From the NCBI GenBank assembly GCA_910585705.1, contig CAJUER010000001.1:668740-732739 (forward strand): a DNA stretch of 64,000 bases, given 5' to 3'. This DNA is from an uncultured Christensenella sp. GTDB taxonomy: Bacteria; Bacillota; Clostridia; Christensenellales; Borkfalkiaceae. Made by a program: the position numbers and the translations under genes. Below are positions 1 to 7,048 of this stretch, one piece after another (position 1 is the stretch's first letter; every line of letters starts with the position of its first letter). The notes under the pieces were generated by a model that saw only the letters and a list, made by a program, of their open reading frames with translations, did no database searches and was not told the DNA's origin.

Positions 1-628
1 CGTTATGGCTTCTCATTCCTCCGGAAGCAGGCGCGTATATGCAGTAATTCTTTATTCTGCCGTTGTAAACGTTTAAAAGTTTTATAAGCTCTCGATAGCT
101 GCAATTCTTGGCTTTGCACATTGCTTCGACTATGCGCATAGTTGCGTAAGCGTCGTCCGCCGCGCGGTGCGGAACAAATTCCACACCCAGCTCGCGGGCA
201 ATTTGCTCTAACCCGAACTGGTGCGAAAAATCGTTTACATAAGTCATATAAAGCAGCTGGCTGTCGGAAAATTTGAAGTTGAACGACGGCAGACGGAAAC
301 GCTTTGTTTCGAGATTTAGATACTTTACGTCGTTCATTGTGGAGTGTCCCAAAACCACATTTTCGCCGTTTTCCAAAAGCTCCTTTATATAGGGATAAAC
401 GTTCGGGAAAGTGGGTTGTTTTTTAAACTCATCGTATTCGTAAGGCAGAACCAAGCCCTTATCGCCCTTTCTGTCGGTAAGGCGGAACTCGCCGCGCGGA
501 TTTACGAGGATATCTTCTTTCTTCAGTATATTGAATTTTTCGTCGCAGACGACGTAGCCGAAAGCGCAGATTTTCGCAACCGTCTTTCTGACTACTGCAC
601 ACTCGATATCAAAAAACACTAAATTCAT
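1..628 (-). CDS. DEDDh-family 3'-5' exonuclease (DnaQ/PolC-epsilon-like), 3' end outside window
   Basis: Read on the minus strand from ATG at 628-626; the frame is open to position 1, so the C-terminus is missing. About 209 residues are visible. Three exonuclease motifs are present: FDIE near residue 6 (Exo I Asp/Glu), GHSTMND near residue 95 (Exo II), and HRAADDA near residue 155 (Exo III, the catalytic His and Asp). These are the metal-binding acidic residues and general base of DnaQ-type nucleases, which remove nucleotides from 3' DNA or RNA ends. No polymerase domain is seen, so this is a stand-alone exonuclease; its substrate cannot be told. The start is chosen because FDIE sits directly after it, as is usual in the family. 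No Shine-Dalgarno precedes it; the -10 box ends 9 nt upstream. Confidence 0.85.
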   Translation of the reverse strand, partial: MNLVFFDIECAVVRKTVAKICAFGYVVCDEKFNILKKEDILVNPRGEFRLTDRKGDKGLVLPYEYDEFKKQPTFPNVYPYIKELLENGENVVLGHSTMNDVKYLNLETKRFRLPSFNFKFSDSQLLYMTYVNDFSHQFGLEQIARELGVEFVPHRAADDAYATMRIVEAMCKAKNCSYRELIKLLNVYNGRIKNYCIYAPASGGMRSHN

Positions 629-637
629 TTCTTATAA

Positions 638-666
638 AGTATACCATACGCGCAATAAAATATCAA
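638..666 (-). promoter_or_regulatory. Sigma-A-type promoter of the DEDDh exonuclease gene
   Basis: On the minus strand TTGATA (666-661), a 17-bp spacer, and TATACT (643-638) preceded by TG, an extended -10. The start codon is 9 nt beyond the -10 box, so the leader is only a few nucleotides at most. Confidence 0.65.
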
Positions 667-684
667 ACGTAAAGTGAACAGTCC

Positions 685-713
685 TTGACAAATATAATTA
701 TTTATTATATAAT
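685..713 (+). promoter_or_regulatory. Perfect consensus sigma-A promoter
   Basis: TTGACA at 685-690, 17-bp spacer, TATAAT at 708-713. The ATG at 721 follows after 7 nt, so transcription should begin on or next to the start codon. It is divergent from the exonuclease promoter. Confidence 0.8.
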
Positions 714-720
714 TCCTGTT

Positions 721-1449
721 ATGAAGAAATTGTTGACTATTGTCATTTGCGGCCGCCCCGAAGACGAGCGCACAGCTTCTTCTTATGATGAAGTTGAACT
801 GATATACACCGAGAATAACGAGGCGGGTCTTGCCGAATACATAAAACAGGCGAAAGGAAAATATTTATTCATTGCGCCGCGCTACTTTGAGCTGAACGAC
901 GTAAAGTTGTTTATAAAAGTACTGAACGAATGCGACGACGAGATTGTAAGCTTCGCGCAAGGCGCTGCGGCAAAAACTACGCTTTTCAAAGGACTGAATT
1001 TCAAGGAAAACGACTGCGCTTTCCTTTACAATATATTTGCGGGCTTTTCCGCAAAAAGCGCTAACAAGTACCTTTATGCGCCCGTCAAATATAACGGCGA
1101 GAACGAGCAGTTCGACGACGGACTGAAAGACGCAATTTTGATTGCAGGAGCGGAATTCAAAAAAGTTAAAGCCAAACTTTCAAAAGACGTTTATACCTAC
1201 GTTTCCGATTTGCTTATAAAAAAACTGACAGAGTTTTACGTCCGCGCGTTGCTTGCGATACGCGAAGGCAATTACGACAAAGAAGCATTAAAACAGTTTG
1301 ACGCAAAACTGAAAGGCGAAATAGTTTTGTACCTTGCTTTGGAAAAACGTTTCCCTGCGGCTAAGTTGCAAAAAATCAGGGAAAAAGGTTTTAAAATTTC
1401 CGCATTCACCGCAAAAAAACTTAAAAAGACTTTGAAAAAGGACGCTTGA
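721..1449 (+). CDS. Unknown protein with a glycosyltransferase-like N-terminus
   Basis: 242 residues from ATG at 721. A longer reading would start at a TTG at 685, but that TTG is part of the -35 box, so 721 is preferred. The N-terminus (MKKLLTIVICGRPEDERTAS, then 'AEYIKQAKGKYLFIAPRYFE' near residues 40-60) resembles the first strands of family 2 glycosyltransferases, but no DxD motif is visible. The second half is Lys-rich and probably helical. No signal peptide or membrane segment is seen. The gene stands alone between a consensus promoter and a shared terminator facing serS. I do not recognise the family; the glycosyltransferase link is only a resemblance. Confidence 0.7.
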   Translation: MKKLLTIVICGRPEDERTASSYDEVELIYTENNEAGLAEYIKQAKGKYLFIAPRYFELNDVKLFIKVLNECDDEIVSFAQGAAAKTTLFKGLNFKENDCAFLYNIFAGFSAKSANKYLYAPVKYNGENEQFDDGLKDAILIAGAEFKKVKAKLSKDVYTYVSDLLIKKLTEFYVRALLAIREGNYDKEALKQFDAKLKGEIVLYLALEKRFPAAKLQKIREKGFKISAFTAKKLKKTLKKDA

Positions 1450-1463
1450 AACAAGCGTCCTTT
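1437..1463. terminator. Bidirectional terminator between the 721 gene and serS
   Basis: An 11-bp stem (1437-1447 with 1453-1463, core GGACGCTT/AAGCGTCC) and a 5-nt loop, with A-rich left and T-rich right flanks. It includes the stop codon of the plus-strand gene and lies just past the serS stop. Confidence 0.85.
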
Positions 1464-1467
1464 AATT

Positions 1468-2760
1468 TTACTTTTTGGGAACTATTTTGTCCTTATTCCC
1501 CATATACGGTCTTAATACTTCGGGAATTGTCACGCTTCCGTCGGCTTGCAGATGGTTTTCGAGGAATGCAATAAGCATTCTGGGCGGAGCAACAACGGTG
1601 TTGTTCAAAGTATGCACAAATTCGTTTTTGCCCGTCTTCGTATTCTTGTATTTTATGCCGAGCCGCCTTGCCTGCGCGTCAGTAAGGTTCGAGCAGCTGC
1701 CCACTTCGAAATATTTTTTCTGTCTGGGGCTCCACGCTTCCACGTCGCAGCTCTTATATTTCAAATCCGCCAAATCGCCCGAACAGCATATAAGCTGTCT
1801 TACGGGTATTTTCAAAGAAACAAACAGCTCAACCGTATAATTCCAAAGCTTTTCATACCATTCGTCGCTTTCTTCGGGCTTGCAAAGAACAATCATTTCC
1901 TGCTTTTCGAACTGGTGGATACGGTAAATTCCGCGCTCCTCCAAACCGTGCGCGCCCTTCTCTTTCCTGAAACAGGGCGAATAGGAAGTAAGCGTTTGCG
2001 GCAGGGAGCTTTCGGGCAGAACTTCGCCCATAAACCTGCCTATCATAGAATGCTCCGACGTGCCGATAAGGTACAAATCCTCGCCCTCGATTTTGTACAT
2101 CATTCCTTCCATTTCTTCGAAGCTCATAACGCCGGAAACAACGTTGCTTCTTATCATAAACGGCGGAATACAGTATGTGAAACCTTTATCTATCATAAAG
2201 TCGCGCGCGTAAGTGAGAATTGCAGAGTGCAGTCTTGCCACGTCGCCGATAAGATAATAAAAGCCGTTGCCGCTTGTTCTTCTTGCAGCTTCCAAATCTA
2301 TACCGCCGAGACTTTCAAGAATATCGAGGTGATATGGAACGTCAAAAGGCTTTTCGGGATTGCCGAGAAAAGTTTTAGCTTCGACGTTGCGGCTGTCGTC
2401 CTCTCCTATGGGAACGTCGTCCGCGATTATGTTAGGAATAGCCATCATATTGCTTTTCAGCTTTTTATCTATTTCCTCGCTTTCCGCCTCGATTGCCGCA
2501 ATGCGTTCGTTGTTGTCTTTGGAAAGCTGTTTGGCTTTTTCGGCTTCGTCCTTTTTGCCCTCGCGCATTAACGTGCCTATGCTTTTTGCAAGCGTGTTGC
2601 GCTGGGCGCGGAGAGCGTCTCCCTCAGACTGAAGCTCGCGCTTCTTTTTATCGAGTTCGAGCACTTCGTCCACGAGATGAAGCTTTTTATCCTGAAACTT
2701 CTTTTTTATATTGCTTTTAACTAATTCCGGATTTTCCCTTATAAGGTTAATATCGAGCAT
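1468..2760 (-). CDS. serS: Seryl-tRNA synthetase
   Basis: 430 residues. It charges tRNA-Ser with serine in the cytoplasm. The N-terminal coiled-coil arm (about residues 1-110, rich in K/E/Q heptads) binds tRNA. The class II core follows with motif 2 (FRKEKGAHGLEERGIYRIHQ) and motif 3 near the C-terminus (APPRMLIAFLENH). The start at 2760 gives the canonical MLDINLIRENPELV; an upstream in-frame codon would add 14 unrelated residues. GGAGG lies about 10 nt before this ATG. The leader is too short for a T-box, although serS is often T-box controlled in Bacillota. Confidence 0.97.
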   Translation of the reverse strand: MLDINLIRENPELVKSNIKKKFQDKKLHLVDEVLELDKKKRELQSEGDALRAQRNTLAKSIGTLMREGKKDEAEKAKQLSKDNNERIAAIEAESEEIDKKLKSNMMAIPNIIADDVPIGEDDSRNVEAKTFLGNPEKPFDVPYHLDILESLGGIDLEAARRTSGNGFYYLIGDVARLHSAILTYARDFMIDKGFTYCIPPFMIRSNVVSGVMSFEEMEGMMYKIEGEDLYLIGTSEHSMIGRFMGEVLPESSLPQTLTSYSPCFRKEKGAHGLEERGIYRIHQFEKQEMIVLCKPEESDEWYEKLWNYTVELFVSLKIPVRQLICCSGDLADLKYKSCDVEAWSPRQKKYFEVGSCSNLTDAQARRLGIKYKNTKTGKNEFVHTLNNTVVAPPRMLIAFLENHLQADGSVTIPEVLRPYMGNKDKIVPKK

Positions 2761-2790
2761 TTTACAGTTTTTCCTCCGATAAACAAGACA

Positions 2791-2819
2791 ATTATACTTC
2801 AAATATAACTTAATTGCAA
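2791..2819 (-). promoter_or_regulatory. Sigma-A-type promoter of serS
   Basis: Minus strand TTGCAA (2819-2814), 17-bp spacer, TATAAT (2796-2791). The predicted leader is about 25 nt and contains the GGAGG ribosome-binding site. Confidence 0.75.
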
Positions 2820-2838
2820 TTAAATCACCGTTAATATC

Positions 2839-2867
2839 TTGAAAAAAAAATTGCGATATGCTATAAT
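2839..2867 (+). promoter_or_regulatory. Sigma-A-type promoter of the P-type ATPase
   Basis: TTGAAA at 2839-2844, 17-bp spacer with an A-tract, TATAAT at 2862-2867. It is divergent from the serS promoter; the predicted leader is about 25 nt. Confidence 0.75.
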
Positions 2868-2899
2868 CAAATACGTAGTAATTTTATATACGGTAGAAT

Positions 2900-5557
2900 A
2901 TGAGTAAAATATTTTATAAGCTGAACGACAAAAAGGATAAAAAGGAAGATTTGCAGACGCAGTCCGCCGATGAAAATATTGTGACTGCCGATTTTGCTAT
3001 GCCTTCCGAAGAAGACAAAAAAGACTCGGGGAAAGGCAAGGCGCAGGAATTCAACAAAGAAAAGATTATTAAATACTTTAAGCGTCATCCGAAGAAAAGC
3101 GTAAACAGCAAGGTGGAAAGGTTTTCGCCTAAGCTGAACAGAGGTCTTTCCGCCGCACAGGTGCAGACGAGATTTACCCAGTTCCTTTTCAACGATACGA
3201 ACAAAAAGTATTCGCGTTCCTATGCCAGCATTTTTATAGGCAACATCTGCACGTTCTTCAACCTGCTGTGTCTGCTTGCGGGCATAGCGCTTATTATCGC
3301 GAACACCAAAGGAATTACAAACTACCTCGTCATAATAATTACGACGGCGAACATCGTAATAGGCATAATTCAGGAAATCCGTTCGAAGCTGTCTATTGAT
3401 AAGCTGTCCATATTGGCGACCAATACCATAAAAGTCATACGCGACGGGGAAACGTGCGAAATTCCCGTAAGCGAACTTGTACTGGACGACGTGCTTGTCC
3501 TCGAACTCGGAAACCAGGTGCCTGCGGACTGCATTCTCGCAGAGGGCACTGTAGAAGTGAACGAAAGCCTTTTAACGGGCGAGTCGGTTGCCATTAAAAA
3601 AGCCGTAGGTGATATTTTATACGCAGGCAGCTTTATTTCGAGCGGCAGCGGCAAATTCAGGGTCGAAAAGGTCGGTAAGGAAACTTATATTGAAAAGCTG
3701 ACCTCTAAAGCGAAGAAATATAAGCGCCCCAATTCCGAGCTTATGAACTCGACAAAGCTCATAATAAAGGTAATTGCGTGCCTTATAATTCCCATTGCCA
3801 TAGGAATGTTTTTCATTGCGAGAAGCAACTACGACCCCGAAGCCGGCGTTACTTCATTTATATTCGACGAAAAGATAAACTTTGCAATACAACGCACCTG
3901 TTCGGTAGTTATAGGAATGATTCCTTCGGGAATGTTGCTTTTAACGAGTATCGCGCTTGCCGTAGGCGTTGTCAGGCTTGCGAAAAACCAGACGCTTGTT
4001 CAAGACCTTTATTCTTTGGAAATGCTGGCGAGGGTGAACGTTTTATGTCTCGACAAGACGGGAACGATTACCGACGGCAGAATGAAAGTAAACGACTGCG
4101 TTATTCTCAATACTGTGGGCGAACACTCCCTGCATGATATTATGGGCAGTATGCTTGCGGCGTTAGAGAACAACAATCAGACTTCGATTGCGCTTTATAA
4201 CCACTTCGGTTACAGCGACAAGCTGAGCGCAAGCACCACTATCCCCTTCTCTTCTAAGAGAAAGCTTTCCGCAGTTACGTTCGAAGACGTCGGAACGTTC
4301 TGTATGGGCGCACCGGAATTCGTTTTGAAACCCTATCCGCCGAAGGTGGAAAGAATAGTGAAGCAGTACGCGCAGATGGGTTTGAGAGTAATCGTGCTTG
4401 CGCACTCCCCTTCCCCCATTGTCGGCGAGAAATTGCCCGCCGTAATGAAGCCCATTGCAGTTATTTCAATTGCCGACAATATCCGCGAAGATGCTATCGA
4501 TACGATTAAGTGGTTCGGCGAAAACGACGTAAACGTAAAAGTTATTTCGGGCGATAATCCCATTACCGTGTGCGAAGTTGCAAAGCGCGCAGGCATTACA
4601 AACGCAGATAAATTTATATCGCTTGAAGGATTGAACGAGAAAGAGGTTGAAAACGTTGCGAATAAATACACCGTTTTCGGCAGAGTTACGCCCGAGCAGA
4701 AAGCCGTGCTTGTGCGTTCGCTTAAAGCAGAAGGCAACACTGTTGCAATGACCGGCGACGGCGTAAACGATATTCTTGCATTGAAAGAAGCGGACTGCGC
4801 CATTTCCGTTGCTTCGGGAAGCGAAGCGGCAAGAAACGTAAGCCACCTTGTGCTTATGGACAATAACTTTAATTCTATGCCGAAGGTTGTTGCCGAAGGA
4901 CGCAGAGTTATAAACAACATCAAAAACTCGTCCTCGCTATATTTGATGAAGACGCTGTTTACGGCGATACTTGCAACGCTTTGCATTGCCATGCAGGTGC
5001 CTTACCTGTTTATGCCGCAGAACGTTCTTTTGCTGGAAATCTGCATAATAGCAATTCCCTCGTTCTTCCTTTCGTTACAGCCCAACAAGGACAGGGTGCA
5101 AGGTAAATTTATTACGCATGTAATGAGCGGCGCAATTTCAGGTGCGATTCTAATGATTGTCTGCGTTATGTCAATGTATCTGACTAACGTAATTGCGCCA
5201 GACGAGTTCGGTCAGCACTATCTGCCGATGTGTATGATTGCCCTCACCTTCTCAGGTCTTGTAATGGTGTACAGAATATGCCGTCCGTTCAACATGTTCA
5301 GAGCGGTACTCTGCATAACTATGCTTGCGCTTTGCGTAACCGCATTTGCCGTTCCGCAAATTACCGAGCTTCTGTTTATAGGCTGGAAAGATATAAAATG
5401 GGAATATTCCAAAATATTGATTATAGTCGTTGTTATAGAAGCGGCTTTCCCGATATCCGGCTGGCTGATAGATATTATGCACGCCATAATGCCTTCCGCT
5501 TCCAACAAAAAGAAAAAGCAACAGGCGGCGCAAGCGGAAATCTCCTCAGAAAAATAA
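2900..5557 (+). CDS. P-type cation-transporting ATPase (Exp7-like, HAD-IC family)
   Basis: 885 residues, an integral membrane ion pump. Visible in order: a Lys-rich cytosolic N-terminus (1-70), first membrane helices (about 105-150), the A-domain TGES loop (near 225), helix 4 with a VIGMIPSG motif (near 345), the phosphorylation site DKTGTITDGRM (Asp near 393), the N-domain, and the hinge TGDGVNDILALKEADCAIS (near 620), then about six C-terminal helices. Helix 4 has IPSG, the form seen in streptococcal Exp7-type pumps, not the PEGL of calcium pumps or the MgtA form, so the ion is uncertain. The highly charged first 70 residues suggest a soluble extension. It is a single-gene unit with its own promoter and terminator. 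Confidence 0.9.
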   Translation: MSKIFYKLNDKKDKKEDLQTQSADENIVTADFAMPSEEDKKDSGKGKAQEFNKEKIIKYFKRHPKKSVNSKVERFSPKLNRGLSAAQVQTRFTQFLFNDTNKKYSRSYASIFIGNICTFFNLLCLLAGIALIIANTKGITNYLVIIITTANIVIGIIQEIRSKLSIDKLSILATNTIKVIRDGETCEIPVSELVLDDVLVLELGNQVPADCILAEGTVEVNESLLTGESVAIKKAVGDILYAGSFISSGSGKFRVEKVGKETYIEKLTSKAKKYKRPNSELMNSTKLIIKVIACLIIPIAIGMFFIARSNYDPEAGVTSFIFDEKINFAIQRTCSVVIGMIPSGMLLLTSIALAVGVVRLAKNQTLVQDLYSLEMLARVNVLCLDKTGTITDGRMKVNDCVILNTVGEHSLHDIMGSMLAALENNNQTSIALYNHFGYSDKLSASTTIPFSSKRKLSAVTFEDVGTFCMGAPEFVLKPYPPKVERIVKQYAQMGLRVIVLAHSPSPIVGEKLPAVMKPIAVISIADNIREDAIDTIKWFGENDVNVKVISGDNPITVCEVAKRAGITNADKFISLEGLNEKEVENVANKYTVFGRVTPEQKAVLVRSLKAEGNTVAMTGDGVNDILALKEADCAISVASGSEAARNVSHLVLMDNNFNSMPKVVAEGRRVINNIKNSSSLYLMKTLFTAILATLCIAMQVPYLFMPQNVLLLEICIIAIPSFFLSLQPNKDRVQGKFITHVMSGAISGAILMIVCVMSMYLTNVIAPDEFGQHYLPMCMIALTFSGLVMVYRICRPFNMFRAVLCITMLALCVTAFAVPQITELLFIGWKDIKWEYSKILIIVVVIEAAFPISGWLIDIMHAIMPSASNKKKKQQAAQAEISSEK

Positions 5558-5578
5558 CAGCATAAAATTACTTAAAAA

Positions 5579-5607
5579 GAGTGCGAGACAGTTCGCACTC
5601 TTTTTTT
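5579..5607 (+). terminator. Rho-independent terminator of the P-type ATPase gene
   Basis: GAGTGCGA (5579-5586), 6-nt loop, TCGCACTC (5593-5600), followed by T7. A strong intrinsic terminator. Confidence 0.9.
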
Positions 5608-5638
5608 GCTCTCCTCCCCCTATAATATGTTAAAATAC

Positions 5639-5698
5639 TTGACAGGAGTATGCTTTTAATTTATAATTACAAATGTTATATAACATTTGTAATTATAA
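5639..5698 (+). promoter_or_regulatory. Consensus promoter overlapped by a perfect 38-bp palindromic operator
   Basis: TTGACA at 5639-5644, 17-bp spacer, TATAAT at 5662-5667. A perfect inverted repeat with 19-nt arms (TTATAATTACAAATGTTAT and its complement) covers 5661-5698, taking in the -10 box and the expected transcription start near 5674. It sits immediately before a TetR-family gene, the usual place for an autoregulatory operator. In RNA the palindrome would also form a long hairpin before the start codon. Confidence 0.85.
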
Positions 5699-5709
5699 AA
5701 GGTCACACT

Positions 5710-6264
5710 ATGCCGAAACAGACAGTAGACAAACAGGAAATATTACAGACCGCACTGCAAATGACGAGGGAAAACGGTTTTGAAAGCGTGAACGCGCGTA
5801 GCGTGGCTAAGCATATGGGCTATTCCGTTCAGCCGATTTACAGTTATTTCAGCAAGATGGAAACTTTAAGGCACGAGCTTTACGGCGCGGCTATGCAGTT
5901 TTATAACGGATTCATCTATTCGCGCGTGGATAAAAATGCAATGCTTGAAAGTATGGCGAAGGCAAACGTTGCTTTTGCAAAGTATGAAACAAATTTGTTC
6001 AAGCTGCTCTTCTTCCGTAAACTTAACGGACTGAACAGCTTCAACGATATTTACGAATGGATGGGCGACAAGCAGGCGACAAAACAGCTTGCCGAAAAAC
6101 TGGGGATTTCCGAAGAAGGCATAAAAGAAGTTTATATTATGCTTATTGTCTTTACTCACGGCGTTGCGACAATGATTGCAACGGGCGGAGCGAATATTTC
6201 CGATGAAGAAAGCGCGGAAATTCTTGAAAAAGCGTACTCTGCATTTGTAAAAGCGCAGAGATAA
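5710..6264 (+). CDS. TetR/AcrR-family transcriptional regulator
   Basis: 184 residues. The N-terminal helix-turn-helix is typical: MPKQTVDKQEILQTALQMTR, then ENGFESVNARSVAKHMGYSV and QPIYSYFSKMETL (residues about 20-52). The C-terminal helices (60-184) would hold the ligand pocket and dimer interface; the ligand is unknown. The ATG at 5710 is preferred to one at 5650 because the latter lies upstream of the -10 box. AAAGG precedes the chosen start. It probably represses itself and the following DUF2461 gene through the palindrome at 5661-5698. No transporter gene is adjacent in the same operon; the P-type ATPase upstream has its own terminator. Confidence 0.92.
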   Translation: MPKQTVDKQEILQTALQMTRENGFESVNARSVAKHMGYSVQPIYSYFSKMETLRHELYGAAMQFYNGFIYSRVDKNAMLESMAKANVAFAKYETNLFKLLFFRKLNGLNSFNDIYEWMGDKQATKQLAEKLGISEEGIKEVYIMLIVFTHGVATMIATGGANISDEESAEILEKAYSAFVKAQR

Positions 6265-6286
6265 AAAATTAAATAAAGGAGAAAAG

Positions 6287-6970
6287 ATGAACACAGAACT
6301 TATCCTGAACTACCTTGCGGAGCTTTCCGTAAACAACAACCGCGAATGGTATCACGAACACAAAAAAGAGAATAAAGCCGCGAACGAACAGTTCGAGCAG
6401 TTGGTTCAACAGCTTATTTACGGCATAGGCGAATTTGACCAAAGCGTTTTGCACAACGTACCAAAAGAGCTTACGTTCAAGCTCGTACGCGACACAAGAT
6501 TCAGCCACGACAAGTCGCCTTACAACCCCTCTTTCAGGGCGCATATTTCATCGATGGGAAAACTGCCTATTCCTGTCGGCTACTACGTTATGATTAAGCC
6601 GAACGGCGGCACTTTTTTAGGCGGCGGATTGTTTGCGGATATGTTTTCAAACGCGACGGCAATGGTGCGCGACTATATTGCGGCACACCCCAAAGAATTG
6701 GATAAAATCATAAACGACGCGCAATTTAAAAAGTATTTTACCATAAAAGGCACGGCTTTGAAAAACGTTCCGTCGGGTTACGATAAAGAACACCCGCAAG
6801 CCGAATACTTAAAATTCAAATCGTGGTACACGGAGTATTTTATGACCGATGAAGAAGTCGCCGACGGTGAATCGTTTGTGAAAAAGTCGGTTGAAATTTT
6901 TAAAGCGATGAAGCCGTTTAACGACTATCTGAACACGGCTTTGAAAGATTTCAAAATGCCGACAAGATAA
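6287..6970 (+). CDS. DUF2461 family protein
   Basis: 227 residues, cytosolic. The family signature is clear: the N-terminal LSVNNNREWYHEHKKE, the central KLVRDTRFSHDKSPYNPSFRA and GYYVMIKPNGGTFLGGG, and the C-terminal SWYTEYFMTDEEV. DUF2461 proteins (TIGR02453) are widespread and of unknown biochemical function. It starts 22 nt after the TetR stop with a good AAAGGAG site, so it is probably cotranscribed with and controlled by the regulator. It ends at a strong bidirectional terminator. Confidence 0.9.
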   Translation: MNTELILNYLAELSVNNNREWYHEHKKENKAANEQFEQLVQQLIYGIGEFDQSVLHNVPKELTFKLVRDTRFSHDKSPYNPSFRAHISSMGKLPIPVGYYVMIKPNGGTFLGGGLFADMFSNATAMVRDYIAAHPKELDKIINDAQFKKYFTIKGTALKNVPSGYDKEHPQAEYLKFKSWYTEYFMTDEEVADGESFVKKSVEIFKAMKPFNDYLNTALKDFKMPTR

Positions 6971-7006
6971 AAACGTTTTTGTTAGCTCGATTTTAAGAGA
7001 TATTAA

Positions 7007-7037
7007 AAAGCTCGCGGACAAACTGTCCGCGAGCTTT
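7007..7037. terminator. Bidirectional terminator between the DUF2461 gene and gyrA
   Basis: A perfect 14-bp stem (AAAGCTCGCGGACA and its complement) with a 3-nt loop at 7021-7023; A- and T-rich ends allow use from both strands. Confidence 0.9.
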
Positions 7038-7048
7038 AAATATTTCCG

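Noticed and set aside
1475..2632. Long plus-strand open frames opposite serS
   Set aside because: They lie antisense to a fully conserved serS and have no recognisable motifs or ribosome-binding sites. The same holds for frames opposite gyrA, gyrB, pnp, relA, recJ and others.
2760..2830. T-box riboswitch upstream of serS
   Set aside because: The promoter lies within 60 bp of the start codon; there is no room for a T-box and no T-box core sequence.
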